A stretch of DNA of 64,000 nucleotides from the NCBI RefSeq assembly GCF_036038375.1, contig NZ_CP107935.1, positions 1,178,001 to 1,242,000 on the forward strand. The letters are read 5' to 3'. The notes beneath the pieces are model-generated. The model saw only the letters and a program-made list of their open reading frames with translations. It was not told the origin of the DNA and searched no databases. The DNA comes from Streptomyces sp. NBC_00414 (GTDB taxonomy: Bacteria > Actinomycetota > Actinomycetes > Streptomycetales > Streptomycetaceae). Below, one piece after another: positions 10,121 through 19,324 of the stretch (position 1 is its first letter; every line of letters starts with the position of its first letter). Position numbers and translations under genes: made by a program.

Positions 10121-10786
10121 TCACAGCGGGCCGTCGCCGGTGGCCGTACGCGCCGGGTCCGCGGCGGTGACGAGCTGGCGCAGGGCCCCGTAGTAGACCT
10201 CGTGGTCGGTCAGCACGGGCAGGATCGCCGCCACGTTGCCGGTCAGGGCCGGGTAGTCCGCCGGGTCGAGCGAGGCCAGTGCGGTGCGGGTGACCGTCTG
10301 TGTGGCGCGGGGGTCGCGGTGGTCCACGAAGCTCGCGCTGCCGAGGGTGAGCAGGTAGATCCGCCGGTAGACGGTGATCGCCTCCTCGGGGGTCATCCCG
10401 GCCGCGAGGCTGTCGGCGAGCTGCGGCTCGACGAGGCGGGCCAGCAGATGCGGGCCGAGCCAGGGGCGGGCGCCCCGCAGCGCGACCAGGCCGGGGTGCG
10501 CCGACAGCAGCCGGTACAGAGCGGTGAACCGCGTCTCGGTGGCCTCGGCCCAGCCGGTGCCCGGCTCGATCTCCGGCAGCCGGGCGGCCAGGTGGTCGGT
10601 GCACAGGTCCAGCAGTCCGGCCAGGTCGGTGCAGCGGCGCTGGAGGGAGGCGAGGGAGATGCCCAGCCGGGCGGCCAGCGCGCGGAAGGTCAGCGATTCG
10701 GGGCCGGCCTCGTCGACCAGCCGCAGGGCGGTCCCGGCGATCCGGTCGGGCGTCGCGCGGTCCAGAGACGGGGAGTTCCGAGGCAT
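10121..10786 (-). CDS. TetR-family transcriptional regulator
   Basis: A 221-aa dimeric repressor type. The N-terminal HTH (about residues 12-58, RIAGTALRLVDEAG and the following recognition region) precedes a helical ligand domain. It is divergent from the ABC exporter at 10944 and precedes the threonine aldolase gene. The local layout points to control of the ABC/two-component operon, of itself, or of ltaE. ATG 10786 begins directly before the HTH; the GTACGGTAC dyad just upstream may be its operator. Confidence 0.85.
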   Translation of the reverse strand: MPRNSPSLDRATPDRIAGTALRLVDEAGPESLTFRALAARLGISLASLQRRCTDLAGLLDLCTDHLAARLPEIEPGTGWAEATETRFTALYRLLSAHPGLVALRGARPWLGPHLLARLVEPQLADSLAAGMTPEEAITVYRRIYLLTLGSASFVDHRDPRATQTVTRTALASLDPADYPALTGNVAAILPVLTDHEVYYGALRQLVTAADPARTATGDGPL

Positions 10787-10796
10787 GCGTGTCAGT

Positions 10797-10805
10797 GTAC
10801 GGTAC
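10797..10805. promoter_or_regulatory. Short dyad upstream of the TetR gene
   Basis: GTAC-G-GTAC lies 11 nt upstream of the TetR start in the divergent region. It is short, so it is only a weak operator candidate. Confidence 0.25.
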
Positions 10806-10943
10806 GTTGTATCGGCGCACGGACTCCGGTCCTGGCCCCCCGCCCGTCGCCCTCGGGTGGAGATCTCTCTCCTCCCCTGGTCGGAGTTCGGGTCTCGACC
10901 GTGGGCCGATGACCGGGAGATCATCGCGTCCGAAGCTGCGGGT

Positions 10944-11867
10944 ATGACTTCTTCACGCACATTCGCCCGGGACCCGGCGGTCATCAGGGTGCAGGGGCTG
11001 ACCAAGCGTTACGGCCGCAGAACCGCGGTCGACGACCTGTCGTTCACGGTCGGGTCCGGGCGGGTGACGGGGTTCTTCGGCCCGAACGGGGCGGGCAAGA
11101 CCACCGCGCTCAAAGCGGTCGTCGGACTGGCGCGGCCGACCGCGGGCCGGGCGTTCGTACGGGGTACGCCGGTCACGAGGATCAGGCCCGACGCCCGGCT
11201 GCTCGGTGTGCACATCGAGCCCTGCGGGGCCCATCCCGGCCGGACCGGCCGTGCGCACCTGCGGTCGCTGGCCGCGCTGGCCGGACTGCCCCGCCGCCGG
11301 GTCGGTGAGGTCCTGGAGCTCGTCAGCCTGGCGGAGGCGGCCCGGCTCAGGGTCGGGAAGTACTCGATGGGCATGCGGCAGCGGCTCGGGCTCGCCGCGG
11401 CGCTGCTGGGCGATCCGGAGATCCTGGTGCTCGACGAGCCGGTGAACGGCCTGGACCCGCAGGGCATCCGCTGGTTGCGCACGCTGCTGCGGGAACGCGC
11501 CGCGAACGGTGGCACGGTCCTGCTGTCCAGCCACATGCTGGGCGAGGCGGCCCGGACCGTCGACGACGTGATCATCATCGACCGGGGCCGGCTGGTCCAC
11601 GAAGGTGCGATCCGGGATCTCGAACGGTCCGCGGAGAGCGTGGTCGTGGTGCGCACCGCCGAGACCGAGCGCCTGTCGGGGCTGGTGGTCGCGGCCGGTG
11701 GCTCCGCAGAGCCCGACGGCGGAGGCGGACTGCTGGTCGAGGGGCTCGACGTCACGGAGGTCGCGCGGCTGGCCCACCGCGACGACGTCCTGCTGGAGGA
11801 GATCGGCCGGCGGACCGCGTCGCTGGAGGACGTGTTCTTCGGTCTCACGGGAGGGGCGGACCGTTGA
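10944..11867 (+). CDS. ABC-2 exporter ATP-binding protein
   Basis: A 307-aa nucleotide-binding subunit. Walker A GPNGAGKT (46-53), signature YSMGMRQRLGLA, Walker B ILVLDEPVNGLD and a switch-region SSH are present. The last ~80 residues form the extension typical of ABC-2 drug, lantibiotic or bacitracin-type exporters. It is the first gene of a four-gene operon with overlapping stop/start codons (permease, histidine kinase, response regulator). The ribosome site before ATG 10944 is weak. The architecture suggests export of or defence against a membrane-active compound, with the exporter coupled to its own sensor. Confidence 0.92.
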   Translation: MTSSRTFARDPAVIRVQGLTKRYGRRTAVDDLSFTVGSGRVTGFFGPNGAGKTTALKAVVGLARPTAGRAFVRGTPVTRIRPDARLLGVHIEPCGAHPGRTGRAHLRSLAALAGLPRRRVGEVLELVSLAEAARLRVGKYSMGMRQRLGLAAALLGDPEILVLDEPVNGLDPQGIRWLRTLLRERAANGGTVLLSSHMLGEAARTVDDVIIIDRGRLVHEGAIRDLERSAESVVVVRTAETERLSGLVVAAGGSAEPDGGGGLLVEGLDVTEVARLAHRDDVLLEEIGRRTASLEDVFFGLTGGADR

Positions 11868-12583
11868 GTCATCTGGTGCGAGGTGAGCTGATCAAGACCG
11901 TGACCACCAGGACCGTGCTGGGCTTCGCGGTGGGCGGGGTCGCGTTCACGGTCGTCAACGTTCTGGCGGTCGCGGTGGCGTCGGGCACGCTGGACGAGGT
12001 GCCCGAGAAGGAGGAGGCTCTGTCGGGGTTACCGATCCTGCTGCTGCTCTGGGGACTGGTCGGCGCGGCCGGGGAGTACCGGCACCGGACGGCAGCTCCG
12101 GCGGCTCTTGTGGGCCGCCGTGACCGGGGGGTCGTGCTGTCGGCGAGAATTGCCGCCTACGCGCTGACCGGGCTCCTGCTCGGCACGCTGACGAGCCTGG
12201 TGTCGGTCGGGCTCGCGCTGCCGCTGCTGAGCGACCAGCCGGGCCCCGGTCTCACCTCGGGAGACGTCGGTGCCGTCGTGGCGGGCAACCTCGTGGCGTT
12301 CGTCCTGTCCGCGATCATGGGTGCCGCGCTCGGCGCCCTGATCCGTAGCCCGGTCCTGGGAGTGGTCGTCCTGCTGATCGTGAACTTCGCCGTGGTCCCC
12401 CTGCTGTCCGACGTCTCGGAGGCGGGGACCAACCTCACACCGTTCGGCGCGGCCGGGATCCTGAGCCGGATGACGCACCACACGACCCTGTCGGTGGTCG
12501 ACGCCGGATGGGTACTGGCCGCGTGGACGGTCGCGGTCACGCTGGTCGCGGTCGTCGTCGAGCGACGGCGCGATCTGGCGTGA
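11864..12583 (+). CDS. ABC-2 type permease
   Basis: A 239-aa integral membrane subunit with about six transmembrane helices. The TTG start at 11864 overlaps the preceding TGA and is preceded by GGAGGGG, so translation is coupled to the ATPase gene. It begins SHLVRGELIKTVTTR, typical of an ABC-2 permease. It pairs with the ATPase to form the exporter. The substrate is unknown. Confidence 0.88.
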   Translation: MSHLVRGELIKTVTTRTVLGFAVGGVAFTVVNVLAVAVASGTLDEVPEKEEALSGLPILLLLWGLVGAAGEYRHRTAAPAALVGRRDRGVVLSARIAAYALTGLLLGTLTSLVSVGLALPLLSDQPGPGLTSGDVGAVVAGNLVAFVLSAIMGAALGALIRSPVLGVVVLLIVNFAVVPLLSDVSEAGTNLTPFGAAGILSRMTHHTTLSVVDAGWVLAAWTVAVTLVAVVVERRRDLA

Positions 12584-13770
12584 ACCGGCTTCTTCGGCGG
12601 GCCCGGGCGGCGTACGACCTGCTGGTCGCGCGCCGCTCGGCGCTGTTCGACCTCGCGCTGGCGGTGATCACGACCGGCGTGGAGCTGGGGCAGCTCTTCG
12701 ACGGCGAACCCCCGGTCGGTGTGGTCCGGGTCGGCGAGATCCCGGCCGGCGTGATCCCGGTCGTGGTGACGGTGCTGGTCGGCTCCGTCCTGCTCGTCCG
12801 CCGCCGGGCGCCCCTGGCGGTGCTCGTCGCGGCCTGTGCGGGGGCCGCGGTGCTCGTGGCGCTGGGCTGCTCGCCGGGCGGGGCGCCCGTCGTGGTCGCC
12901 CTCGCCTCGCTGGCCGACCTGCGTGACCGAAGGGTCTCGGTGGCGGCGCTGGTCCCGACAGCACTGTTCCTGCTTCTGGCGAGCATCTGCTCGCTGCCCG
13001 TCTCGATCGGCGCGTGGGCCATCGGCTCGTACCTGCAGACCCGGCGGCGCTACATCTGGGCGCTGGAGGACCGCGCGGCCACTCTTGAACGTGAGCGCGA
13101 GCAGCTCGACGAGATCGCGGCACAGCGGGAACGCACGTCGATCGCCCGCGAACTCCACGACATCGTCGCCCATTCGGTCACCGTCATGCTGATCGGCGTG
13201 CGCGGCGCCCGGGACGTCCTGCCGACCGAGCCCCAGGTCGCGGCTGAGACACTGGAAAGGGTCGAGGCCAGCGCGGAGCAGAGCCTGGCCGAGCTGCGCC
13301 GGATCCTCGGCCTGCTGCGCACGTCGGACAACGGCGCGCAGTGGCGACCGCAGCCGTCGCTCGACCAGCTCGCCGGACTGGTCTCCGGATACCGGACAGC
13401 CGGAATGCCGGTACGGCTGGAGCTCACGGGCCAGGCCCGGCCACTGGCCGGCGGCCTGGAGCTGTCGGTCTACCGCATCGTGGAGGAGGCGCTGACCAAC
13501 GTGCTCAAACACACCGACCCCATCCAGGTCACGGTGACGCTCGACTACGGGCGGACGCGGCTGGACGTCACGGTCGAGGACGACGGCAGCGGCAGCGACG
13601 GTGGCAGTGGCAGTGGCAGTGGCAGGAACGATCCGGTCCCGTCTCCCGTCGGACACGGCATCCTCGGAATGCGGGAGCGCGCGGCGGTGGCGGGCGGCAC
13701 TCTGGACGCCCGCCGTACCGACCGCGGATTCCTGGTGACCGCCCGGTTCCCCGTCGAGGACGCGGCATGA
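12580..13770 (+). CDS. Sensor histidine kinase (NarL-type partner)
   Basis: A 396-aa membrane kinase. Several N-terminal hydrophobic segments (about 24-150) are followed by a coiled coil and the HisKA_3 box ERTSIARELHDIVAHSV with phospho-acceptor H193, then a HATPase_c domain. The GTG start overlaps the permease stop. The ATP-lid region is interrupted by a Gly/Ser run encoded by a short repeat at about 13586-13623. The little extracellular sequence suggests intramembrane sensing, as in BceS-like or LiaS-like kinases that sense the state of their transporter. Confidence 0.9.
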   Translation: MNRLLRRARAAYDLLVARRSALFDLALAVITTGVELGQLFDGEPPVGVVRVGEIPAGVIPVVVTVLVGSVLLVRRRAPLAVLVAACAGAAVLVALGCSPGGAPVVVALASLADLRDRRVSVAALVPTALFLLLASICSLPVSIGAWAIGSYLQTRRRYIWALEDRAATLEREREQLDEIAAQRERTSIARELHDIVAHSVTVMLIGVRGARDVLPTEPQVAAETLERVEASAEQSLAELRRILGLLRTSDNGAQWRPQPSLDQLAGLVSGYRTAGMPVRLELTGQARPLAGGLELSVYRIVEEALTNVLKHTDPIQVTVTLDYGRTRLDVTVEDDGSGSDGGSGSGSGRNDPVPSPVGHGILGMRERAAVAGGTLDARRTDRGFLVTARFPVEDAA

Positions 13771-14432
13771 CCATCCGTCTTCTGATCGTCGACGACCAGG
13801 AACTGATCCGCACCGGCTTCCGGCTCTTCCTGCAGACCCAGAACGACCTTGAGGTCGTCGGCGAGGCCGCCGACGGCCACGAGGCGCTCACCCAGGCCGC
13901 CGCGCTGCGCCCCGACGTGGTCCTGATGGACATCCGCATGCCGCGCATGGACGGCGTCGAGGCCACCTCCCGGCTGACCGCCTCCGGAACCTCGACCCGG
14001 GTCCTGGTCCTCACCACCTACGACCTGGACGAATACGTCTTCGGCGCGCTCCGGGCGGGCGCGTCGGGCTTCCTCCTCAAGGACGCCTCACGCGAGCGCC
14101 TGCTGGAGGCGATCCGCGTCGTGCACGCAGGCGAGGCCCTGCTGTCGCCGTCGATCACCCGCAGGCTGATCGAGGACTACGCCACCCGCACCGGACCGCT
14201 CCGGCCCCGGGCCAAACTGCTGACCGGTCTCACCCCCCGGGAACAGGAGATCCTCCTCCTGGTGGCCAGGGGCCTGTCGAACCCGGAGATCGCCGCGCAC
14301 CTGGTCGTGACCGAGGCGACGGTGAAGAGCCACATCGGCAGCATGTTCGCCAAGCTCCATCTGCGTGACCGCGCCCAAGCGGTGGTGTTCGCGTACGAGA
14401 ACGGCTTCGTCCTCCCGGGCACCTCGGGCTGA
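13767..14432 (+). CDS. NarL/FixJ-type response regulator
   Basis: A 221-aa two-domain regulator: receiver with acidic pocket (D9, D10), phospho-acceptor D55 in LMDIRMP and K at FLLKDAS, then a LuxR-type HTH (about 150-215). The ATGA overlap with the kinase gene indicates coupled translation. It most likely controls the operon beginning at 10944. Confidence 0.93.
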   Translation: MTIRLLIVDDQELIRTGFRLFLQTQNDLEVVGEAADGHEALTQAAALRPDVVLMDIRMPRMDGVEATSRLTASGTSTRVLVLTTYDLDEYVFGALRAGASGFLLKDASRERLLEAIRVVHAGEALLSPSITRRLIEDYATRTGPLRPRAKLLTGLTPREQEILLLVARGLSNPEIAAHLVVTEATVKSHIGSMFAKLHLRDRAQAVVFAYENGFVLPGTSG

Positions 14433-14577
14433 GCCCGCGTCACATCGCTCCCACTGCCCCGCACAAGTCCTCATGGGCCGTCCGGGCGCGACGGCTCTCA
14501 CATGACCGAAAAAAGACCCCTTCATACGCCATGTGCCGCATTGACCCCACGACACCGGCACGGTTGCATTCTTGTGG

Positions 14578-14600
14578 TCCTCCGGCGGGGAGCCGGAGGA
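14578..14600 (+). other. Hairpin in the leader of the secreted propeller gene
   Basis: TCCTCCGGC and GCCGGAGGA (14578-14586, 14592-14600) form a perfect stem with a 5-nt loop, 34 nt before the next start. It lacks a T-run, so leader structure is as likely as termination. The two-component operon ends 146 nt earlier. Confidence 0.4.
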
Positions 14601-14633
14601 AGGACCGCGTCCTGTCGTCCTGGGGGGAATCTG

Positions 14634-15752
14634 ATGGGAAATACGAACCGGCGCGCCACAAGACGGGTACGGGCAGCCGCGACCGCCACGGCCGTGGTCT
14701 GCGCGGTCACGGCGGGGCTGCCCGGAGCCGCTTCGGCCGACGCCATGACCTCGGCGGGCGTCGCGAGCGACGGCGGAGCCGGGGTCGAGCGGATCAGCGT
14801 CGCGACCGACGGCACCCAGGGCGACGGCGACTCCGTCGGTGCCACGATCACGGCCGACGGCCGGCACGTCGCCTTCTCGTCGTCGGCGACGAACCTCGCG
14901 TCCGGCCACACGCCGACCTACGAAAAGGTGTACGTCCGCGACCGACGGACGAGCCTGACCGCGCGGATGAGCACCAGCGCTCCCCCGATACAGCGCCCGG
15001 TGATCAGCGGTGACGGGCAGTACGTCGCCCACTGGGGGCTGATCCAGCGAGACACCAGGACATTCCTGTCCCAGCTGAGCTCGGAAGGCACGATCGGCAT
15101 CAACTGCCCCGGCCTCAGCTGCAGCCAGCCGTCGCTGAGCACGGACGGCCGTTACATCGCCCAGGTCGCCACCTTCGGCCGGCCGCCGTCCGGACAGCGC
15201 ATCGAGGTACGGGACTGGCTCACCGACACGGCGGAGACCGTCTTCGTGTTCGACCACACCGTCGCGGCCCGGCCGTCCATCAGCGGCGACGGCCGCTTCG
15301 TCGCCTACCAGGACGGCCGGGCGGAGGACGTCTTCGTGTGGGACCGGACCGACGACACCTCATCCGGCCCGATCGAGGGCCCGTCCACGGCGGCGACACT
15401 CGTCCAGCTCAGCAAGGACGGCGGCAAGGCCGTCTATCTCTCGGGCTCCGACACCTACGTCCACGACGAGAGCTCGGGCGGCGTCCAGTCGGTGCCGAAC
15501 GTGCGGGGTGTGGCCATCGATCCCACCGGCCGCTATCTGCTGTACGCCCCGAACGACGCGACCGGCCCGTCGCTCACGCTGCGCGACCTGCTGACGGGCA
15601 CCGACGAGGTCGTCTCGGACCGGCCCGCCTCGGCCGGGACCGACTCGGTCAGCGCCTACGGGCGCGACGTGGTGTTCCAGTCCACGGCGGACGACATCGT
15701 GCCGGGCGACACCAACGGCACGTCGGACGTCTTCGTCCGCCGCTTCCACTGA
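14634..15752 (+). CDS. Secreted PD40-type beta-propeller protein
   Basis: A 372-aa exported protein with a basic N-terminus, a hydrophobic core and a probable cleavage site after ASA (about residue 36). The mature part has repeated blades of the type ISGDGRFVAY / TADGRHVAFSS with DVFVRR-like ends, characteristic of WD40-like PD40 (TolB-type) propellers. Such proteins often bind other proteins or ligands; no catalytic motif is visible. GGGGGGAA 5 nt before the ATG sets the start. It is monocistronic. Confidence 0.82.
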   Translation: MGNTNRRATRRVRAAATATAVVCAVTAGLPGAASADAMTSAGVASDGGAGVERISVATDGTQGDGDSVGATITADGRHVAFSSSATNLASGHTPTYEKVYVRDRRTSLTARMSTSAPPIQRPVISGDGQYVAHWGLIQRDTRTFLSQLSSEGTIGINCPGLSCSQPSLSTDGRYIAQVATFGRPPSGQRIEVRDWLTDTAETVFVFDHTVAARPSISGDGRFVAYQDGRAEDVFVWDRTDDTSSGPIEGPSTAATLVQLSKDGGKAVYLSGSDTYVHDESSGGVQSVPNVRGVAIDPTGRYLLYAPNDATGPSLTLRDLLTGTDEVVSDRPASAGTDSVSAYGRDVVFQSTADDIVPGDTNGTSDVFVRRFH

Positions 15753-15793
15753 TCGCGCACTTCCACCGATCACGCACTTCCACTGGTCGCACC
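15743..15793 (+). repeat. Three 17-bp tandem repeats across a stop codon
   Basis: Units at 15743-15759, 15760-15776 and 15777-15793, each starting CTTCCAC(T/C)G(A/G)TC and differing at a few positions. The first covers the last codons and stop of the propeller gene. The 17-bp period is out of frame, so duplication lies downstream of the coding end. Confidence 0.7.
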
Positions 15794-15850
15794 GGCACGG
15801 GCCGTGCGGTTCACGGCCCGTGCCAGGTCCCCTTCAGCGCTTCCGCGGCG

Positions 15851-16303
15851 TCAGCGGTTCCGCGGCGGCGTCGTGAACGTTTCGTCGAAGTCCTCCTCAC
15901 GGACCACGCTCAGGGCCCAGATGATGAAGCCCGAGAAGGCGATCATCACGATCGACCAGACCGGGTAGTACGGCATGGAGAGGAAGTTGCCGAGGATGAT
16001 GAGGCCGCCGATGACCATGCCGGACACCCGCGCCCATGTCGACGCCTGGAAGAGACCGATACTGACGATCACGGCCGCCACGCCCAGCGCGAGATGGATC
16101 CAGCCCCATGAGGTGAGGTCGAACTCGAACACGTAATTGGGTGTGTTGACGAAGAGGTCGTCCTCGGCGATCGCCATGATCCCCCGGAGGATGTCGAGCA
16201 CACCCGCGATCATGAGCATGATGGCCGCGAAGACCGTCAGGCCTTCTGCCCAGTGCCGCTTGGCCGAGTGCGTGTGCGTGTGGCCGGTGTGTGTCGCAGT
16301 CAT
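15851..16303 (-). CDS. DUF7144-type four-helix membrane protein
   Basis: A 150-aa protein with a His-rich N-terminus (THTGHTHTH) and four transmembrane segments. The sequence matches the widespread actinobacterial family annotated as DUF7144 (features such as GVLDILRGI, FDLTSWGWIHL and VSGMVIGGL). Its start is 33 nt downstream of the SHOCT gene, so they probably form an operon. Homologues are common in stress clusters; the mechanism is unknown. Confidence 0.82.
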   Translation of the reverse strand: MTATHTGHTHTHSAKRHWAEGLTVFAAIMLMIAGVLDILRGIMAIAEDDLFVNTPNYVFEFDLTSWGWIHLALGVAAVIVSIGLFQASTWARVSGMVIGGLIILGNFLSMPYYPVWSIVMIAFSGFIIWALSVVREEDFDETFTTPPRNR

Positions 16304-16336
16304 ACCGATGCCTCGATTCAGTGTCGTGCGATGCCG

Positions 16337-16792
16337 TCAGTGACCGGCCGCCGAATGGGTGGCGCCCGACCGTCCCGAGGCGCCGGAGCCGCTCAACACC
16401 AGCTCCTTCGCCCGGTGGAACTCCTCGTCCGTGATGTCACCGCGGGCCTTGATCTCGGACAGCCGGGCGAGTTCGTCGACACTGCTCGTCCGGTCCGCGC
16501 CCCGGGCCGTCTCCCGGACGTACGACTCGAAGGCCTCGTGCTGTGCGCGCGCCTGCGCCACCTCCCGGTGGCCCATGTTCTTGCCCCGCGCGATCACGTA
16601 GACGAAGACGCCGAGGAACGGCAGGAAAGTCACGAACACCAGCCAGCCGGCCTTGCCCCAGCCGCTCATGTCGTCGTCCCGGAAGATGTCGACGATGATC
16701 CGGAACAGCAGGACGAACCACATGATCCACAGGAAGAAGACCAGCATGGACCAGAAGACGCTCATGAGCGGATAGTCGTAGGCGAGGTACAT
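16337..16792 (-). CDS. SHOCT-domain membrane protein with PLDc_N-type helices
   Basis: A 151-aa protein. Two N-terminal transmembrane helices resemble the phospholipase D nuclease N-terminal (PLDc_N) module. The C-terminus is a short SHOCT domain (DELARLSEIKARGDITDEEF), an oligomerisation or docking motif. GGAGG 7 nt before the ATG decides the start. The stress-block palindrome lies 78 nt upstream. Role probably regulatory or structural; not established. Confidence 0.85.
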   Translation of the reverse strand: MYLAYDYPLMSVFWSMLVFFLWIMWFVLLFRIIVDIFRDDDMSGWGKAGWLVFVTFLPFLGVFVYVIARGKNMGHREVAQARAQHEAFESYVRETARGADRTSSVDELARLSEIKARGDITDEEFHRAKELVLSGSGASGRSGATHSAAGH

Positions 16793-16869
16793 GTCTTTCC
16801 TCCGTCCTGGGCGTTCGCCCAGCCTTTTTCCACCGTTTTCAGCGTGCCCCGGACAAAGACCCGGTGACC

Positions 16870-16886
16870 TCACCCGGAGCGGGTGA
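16870..16886 (-). promoter_or_regulatory. Stress-block palindrome, copy 1 (exact)
   Basis: TCACCC-GGAGC-GGGTGA. It overlaps the last codons of the 450-aa membrane protein and lies 78 nt upstream of the SHOCT/DUF7144 gene pair. Read on the minus strand it continues GGTGAGGTC, an extension shared with other copies. Confidence 0.6.
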
Positions 16887-18222
16887 GAGCACCGTCCGGG
16901 GGTGGATCGGCGGCCGCGACGGCGACGAGTACCGCCACCGCGGCCAGCGCAGCCAGCACAAGGACGAGGACGAGCGCCACCGCTCCGACCGTCGGGTGGT
17001 TCCAGAGCACCAGGGCCAGGGCGCCCGCGCCGATCACGACGCCGGTGGCCCACGTCCGGCGGGCGGCCAGCCCGCGTCCCACGGGGCCGACGCGCATGCC
17101 CGCCCGGCTCAGCGCGCCGCCGGCCGCACCCGCGCCGCGCCGGGCCGCGTTCCGCACACCGACGGCCGCCCGCCCCGGGCCGTACAGATACGCGGCCAGT
17201 GCGGTGATCAGGGCGACGACGAGAAGCGTGCGCGTGCTGTCGCGCAGGAAGCGTACGAAGGTGTCGAAGATCGCCGCGGCGGCGTCCGGAGGCAGCGTGG
17301 CGGCCGGGACCGTGTCCAGGTACACCCGGCGCATGGCCGCCAGCGCGATGAGCAGCACCACCATCATCAGGCCGATGCCGAGAGCCGTGATCAGCAGCAT
17401 CGACCGGTGTTTGGGAGCGGTCCACACCGCCAGGGCCGCGAGGGCGACGGTGAGCACGGGCAGCCATGTACCGACGATGTCCAGCACCCGCATCGTGCCC
17501 TGCGCCCTGTTCAGCTCCGCGGTCCGGAACAGGGTCACGGTCCGGTCGCTGTCCGGGATGGCGGCGGCCCGCTCGAAGCCCTGGTCGACGAGGCGTTGGC
17601 GCACCTGGTCGACCACGGATCCGATGTCCAGCTCGATGGCGTCCCCCGAGGCGCGGAGGGCGCCCTGCCGCTCCCCCGTGAGCATGCTCAGCACGGCGGC
17701 GTGCGCCCGTCGGTTCGACCCTTCCCACGCCTGCTGGAAGAGGTCGCTCGTGACCACCCGGTCGACGTTGCGCCGTACGACGGTCCGTACGGCGGAGGTC
17801 AGCGGGCCGGTCAGGGCCTCGGAACCGGCCACCACGCGCGGCGGTGCGCCGGAGTCCGCGAGCACCTTGGTGAGCGAGGCCGTCACCGCCTCGACGTCCA
17901 CCTGCTCCACCACGCGGTCGGTCAGCCGGTCGGTCACCAGCTTCTGCACCGCGGGATCCGAGGCCAGGGGCGCGACCGTCGCTACGTACCGGTCGGTGTC
18001 GGACACGGTGTCGTGCACCCAGGCCGCGACGACCGCCAGGGGTGCGAGCAGGAGCGCCGCCAGGAGGAGGATCGTGGCGCCCAGCCGGCGCACCCGCCGG
18101 TGGCGCAGGGTGGCGGCCCCGCGCAGCCGCTCGTACTCCGCGTGTTCCTCGGCGCTCAGGAGACGACCGGCGTCGGTGGCTCCGCCGGAGTGGGACGGTA
18201 CGGCACCGCTGTCCGGGACCAT
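16870..18222 (-). CDS. Large membrane protein of unknown function (450 aa)
   Basis: Begins with a charged cytosolic stretch, a transmembrane helix (about 47-70), then a ~200-residue extracytoplasmic region rich in helices. Further transmembrane segments lie at about 258-300, 345-365 and 400-440. The ribosome site GAGGAGG lies directly before ATG 18222. I recognise it only as a conserved Streptomyces membrane protein. It follows the HdeD-like gene by 96 nt on the same strand and may share its transcript. Confidence 0.75.
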   Translation of the reverse strand: MVPDSGAVPSHSGGATDAGRLLSAEEHAEYERLRGAATLRHRRVRRLGATILLLAALLLAPLAVVAAWVHDTVSDTDRYVATVAPLASDPAVQKLVTDRLTDRVVEQVDVEAVTASLTKVLADSGAPPRVVAGSEALTGPLTSAVRTVVRRNVDRVVTSDLFQQAWEGSNRRAHAAVLSMLTGERQGALRASGDAIELDIGSVVDQVRQRLVDQGFERAAAIPDSDRTVTLFRTAELNRAQGTMRVLDIVGTWLPVLTVALAALAVWTAPKHRSMLLITALGIGLMMVVLLIALAAMRRVYLDTVPAATLPPDAAAAIFDTFVRFLRDSTRTLLVVALITALAAYLYGPGRAAVGVRNAARRGAGAAGGALSRAGMRVGPVGRGLAARRTWATGVVIGAGALALVLWNHPTVGAVALVLVLVLAALAAVAVLVAVAAADPPPDGALTRSG

Positions 18223-18318
18223 GGCTCCTCCTCGGAGGTGTGTGCCCGCGGCAGCGGCGTACCGCCGACGGGTTACGGGGGCTGTGGCGGCCCGGCGCCG
18301 AGGGGAGGCAGGCAGGTG

Positions 18319-19026
18319 TCAGCCGGTCCCGGCGGGGCCTGCGGGGTTCGCGGGGCCGGCCGGCTCGGTCGGGCCGGCCGGTGCACGCGCGCTCGCGACG
18401 CGCGTCCTGCCGAGCGCGGCCCGCCAGGCGAAGGCGATCGCCACCTCGACCAGGCCGAGCAGGACGAGCCACAGGCCGAGCAGCCTGGTCAGCGCCCGGG
18501 CCGACTCGGTGGGCAGTGCCAGCACCACGATCCCGGCGAGGATGCCGATCACCGCGGCTCCGAGCAGGAAGCCGCGGTGGGGCAGGTCCTTGGCGCCGAT
18601 GGCCGTGTAGAGGGTGAGGATCCCGGACACCAGCCAGACGACCCCGACGATCAGCGAGAGCGCGGCGATCGTCTGCAGCGGGTTCCGCAGGCAGAGCACC
18701 CCTGCCAGGACGTACAGCACCGCGAGGAGCAGTCCGGGCAGCCGTTCGCCCAGGTCGTCGCTGGCGAAGGACGCGACGAACCGGAAGCCCCCGGTCACCA
18801 ACAGGTACAGGCCGATCAGGACCGCGAGGACGTGCAGCGTCTCGTCCGGCCAGACCAGCACGAGGATGCCCGGCACGAGCGTGGCCACCGCCGAGCCGAG
18901 GATCCAGGTCCAGGAGTGCCCGAGCTTCGCCAGCAGTTCCGCCGGATCGCCCGACGCCCCCGGGGCCGCCCCGCCGGAGCGGTGGGCCGGTCCTGAACGC
19001 GGTGCCGGGTCAGGTGACACGGTCAT
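18319..19026 (-). CDS. HdeD-family (DUF308) membrane protein
   Basis: A 235-aa protein with six transmembrane segments in two similar halves, matching the HdeD/DUF308 family first described in E. coli acid resistance. The extra Pro/Ala/Gly-rich N- and C-terminal tails are low-complexity. GGAGGAG before ATG 19026 fixes the start. The palindrome at 19147 lies 121 nt upstream, between this gene and the divergent DUF2252 gene. Confidence 0.88.
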   Translation of the reverse strand: MTVSPDPAPRSGPAHRSGGAAPGASGDPAELLAKLGHSWTWILGSAVATLVPGILVLVWPDETLHVLAVLIGLYLLVTGGFRFVASFASDDLGERLPGLLLAVLYVLAGVLCLRNPLQTIAALSLIVGVVWLVSGILTLYTAIGAKDLPHRGFLLGAAVIGILAGIVVLALPTESARALTRLLGLWLVLLGLVEVAIAFAWRAALGRTRVASARAPAGPTEPAGPANPAGPAGTG

Positions 19027-19146
19027 GGCTCCTCCTCGCGCGGTCGACGCGGCCGGCGCGGTCGAACGGCACCGCGGGCGGACCGCCGACAGGGCGGTGT
19101 GTGGTGACCTCGACCGCCAGCGTCGCGCTCGCCGTCGGCTGCGGGA

Positions 19147-19163
19147 TCACCCCCGGCGGGTGA
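19147..19163. promoter_or_regulatory. Stress-block palindrome, copy 2 (exact)
   Basis: TCACCC-CCGGC-GGGTGA in the divergent region, 121 nt from the HdeD-like start and 161 nt from the DUF2252 start, so it could serve both. Confidence 0.6.
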
Positions 19164-19324
19164 GCCCGCCCCGTCGTGGGGGCGGTGAGGTGGGGGGCAC
19201 AGACGTGCGCCGGCGTGCGGCGGAACGGACGGCACGAGTGCTCGGTCCAGGTGCGCGTGACAGGAGCTGTGCGGAAGAGGCGGTGCTTCTCCGCACGGGG
19301 ACAGCGGTTCAGGAGGTTCACGCC

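Noticed and set aside
8721-10820. Long leftward open frame across the aldolase and TetR genes
   Set aside because: Arg/Pro-rich sequence in the wrong frame of two well-supported genes.
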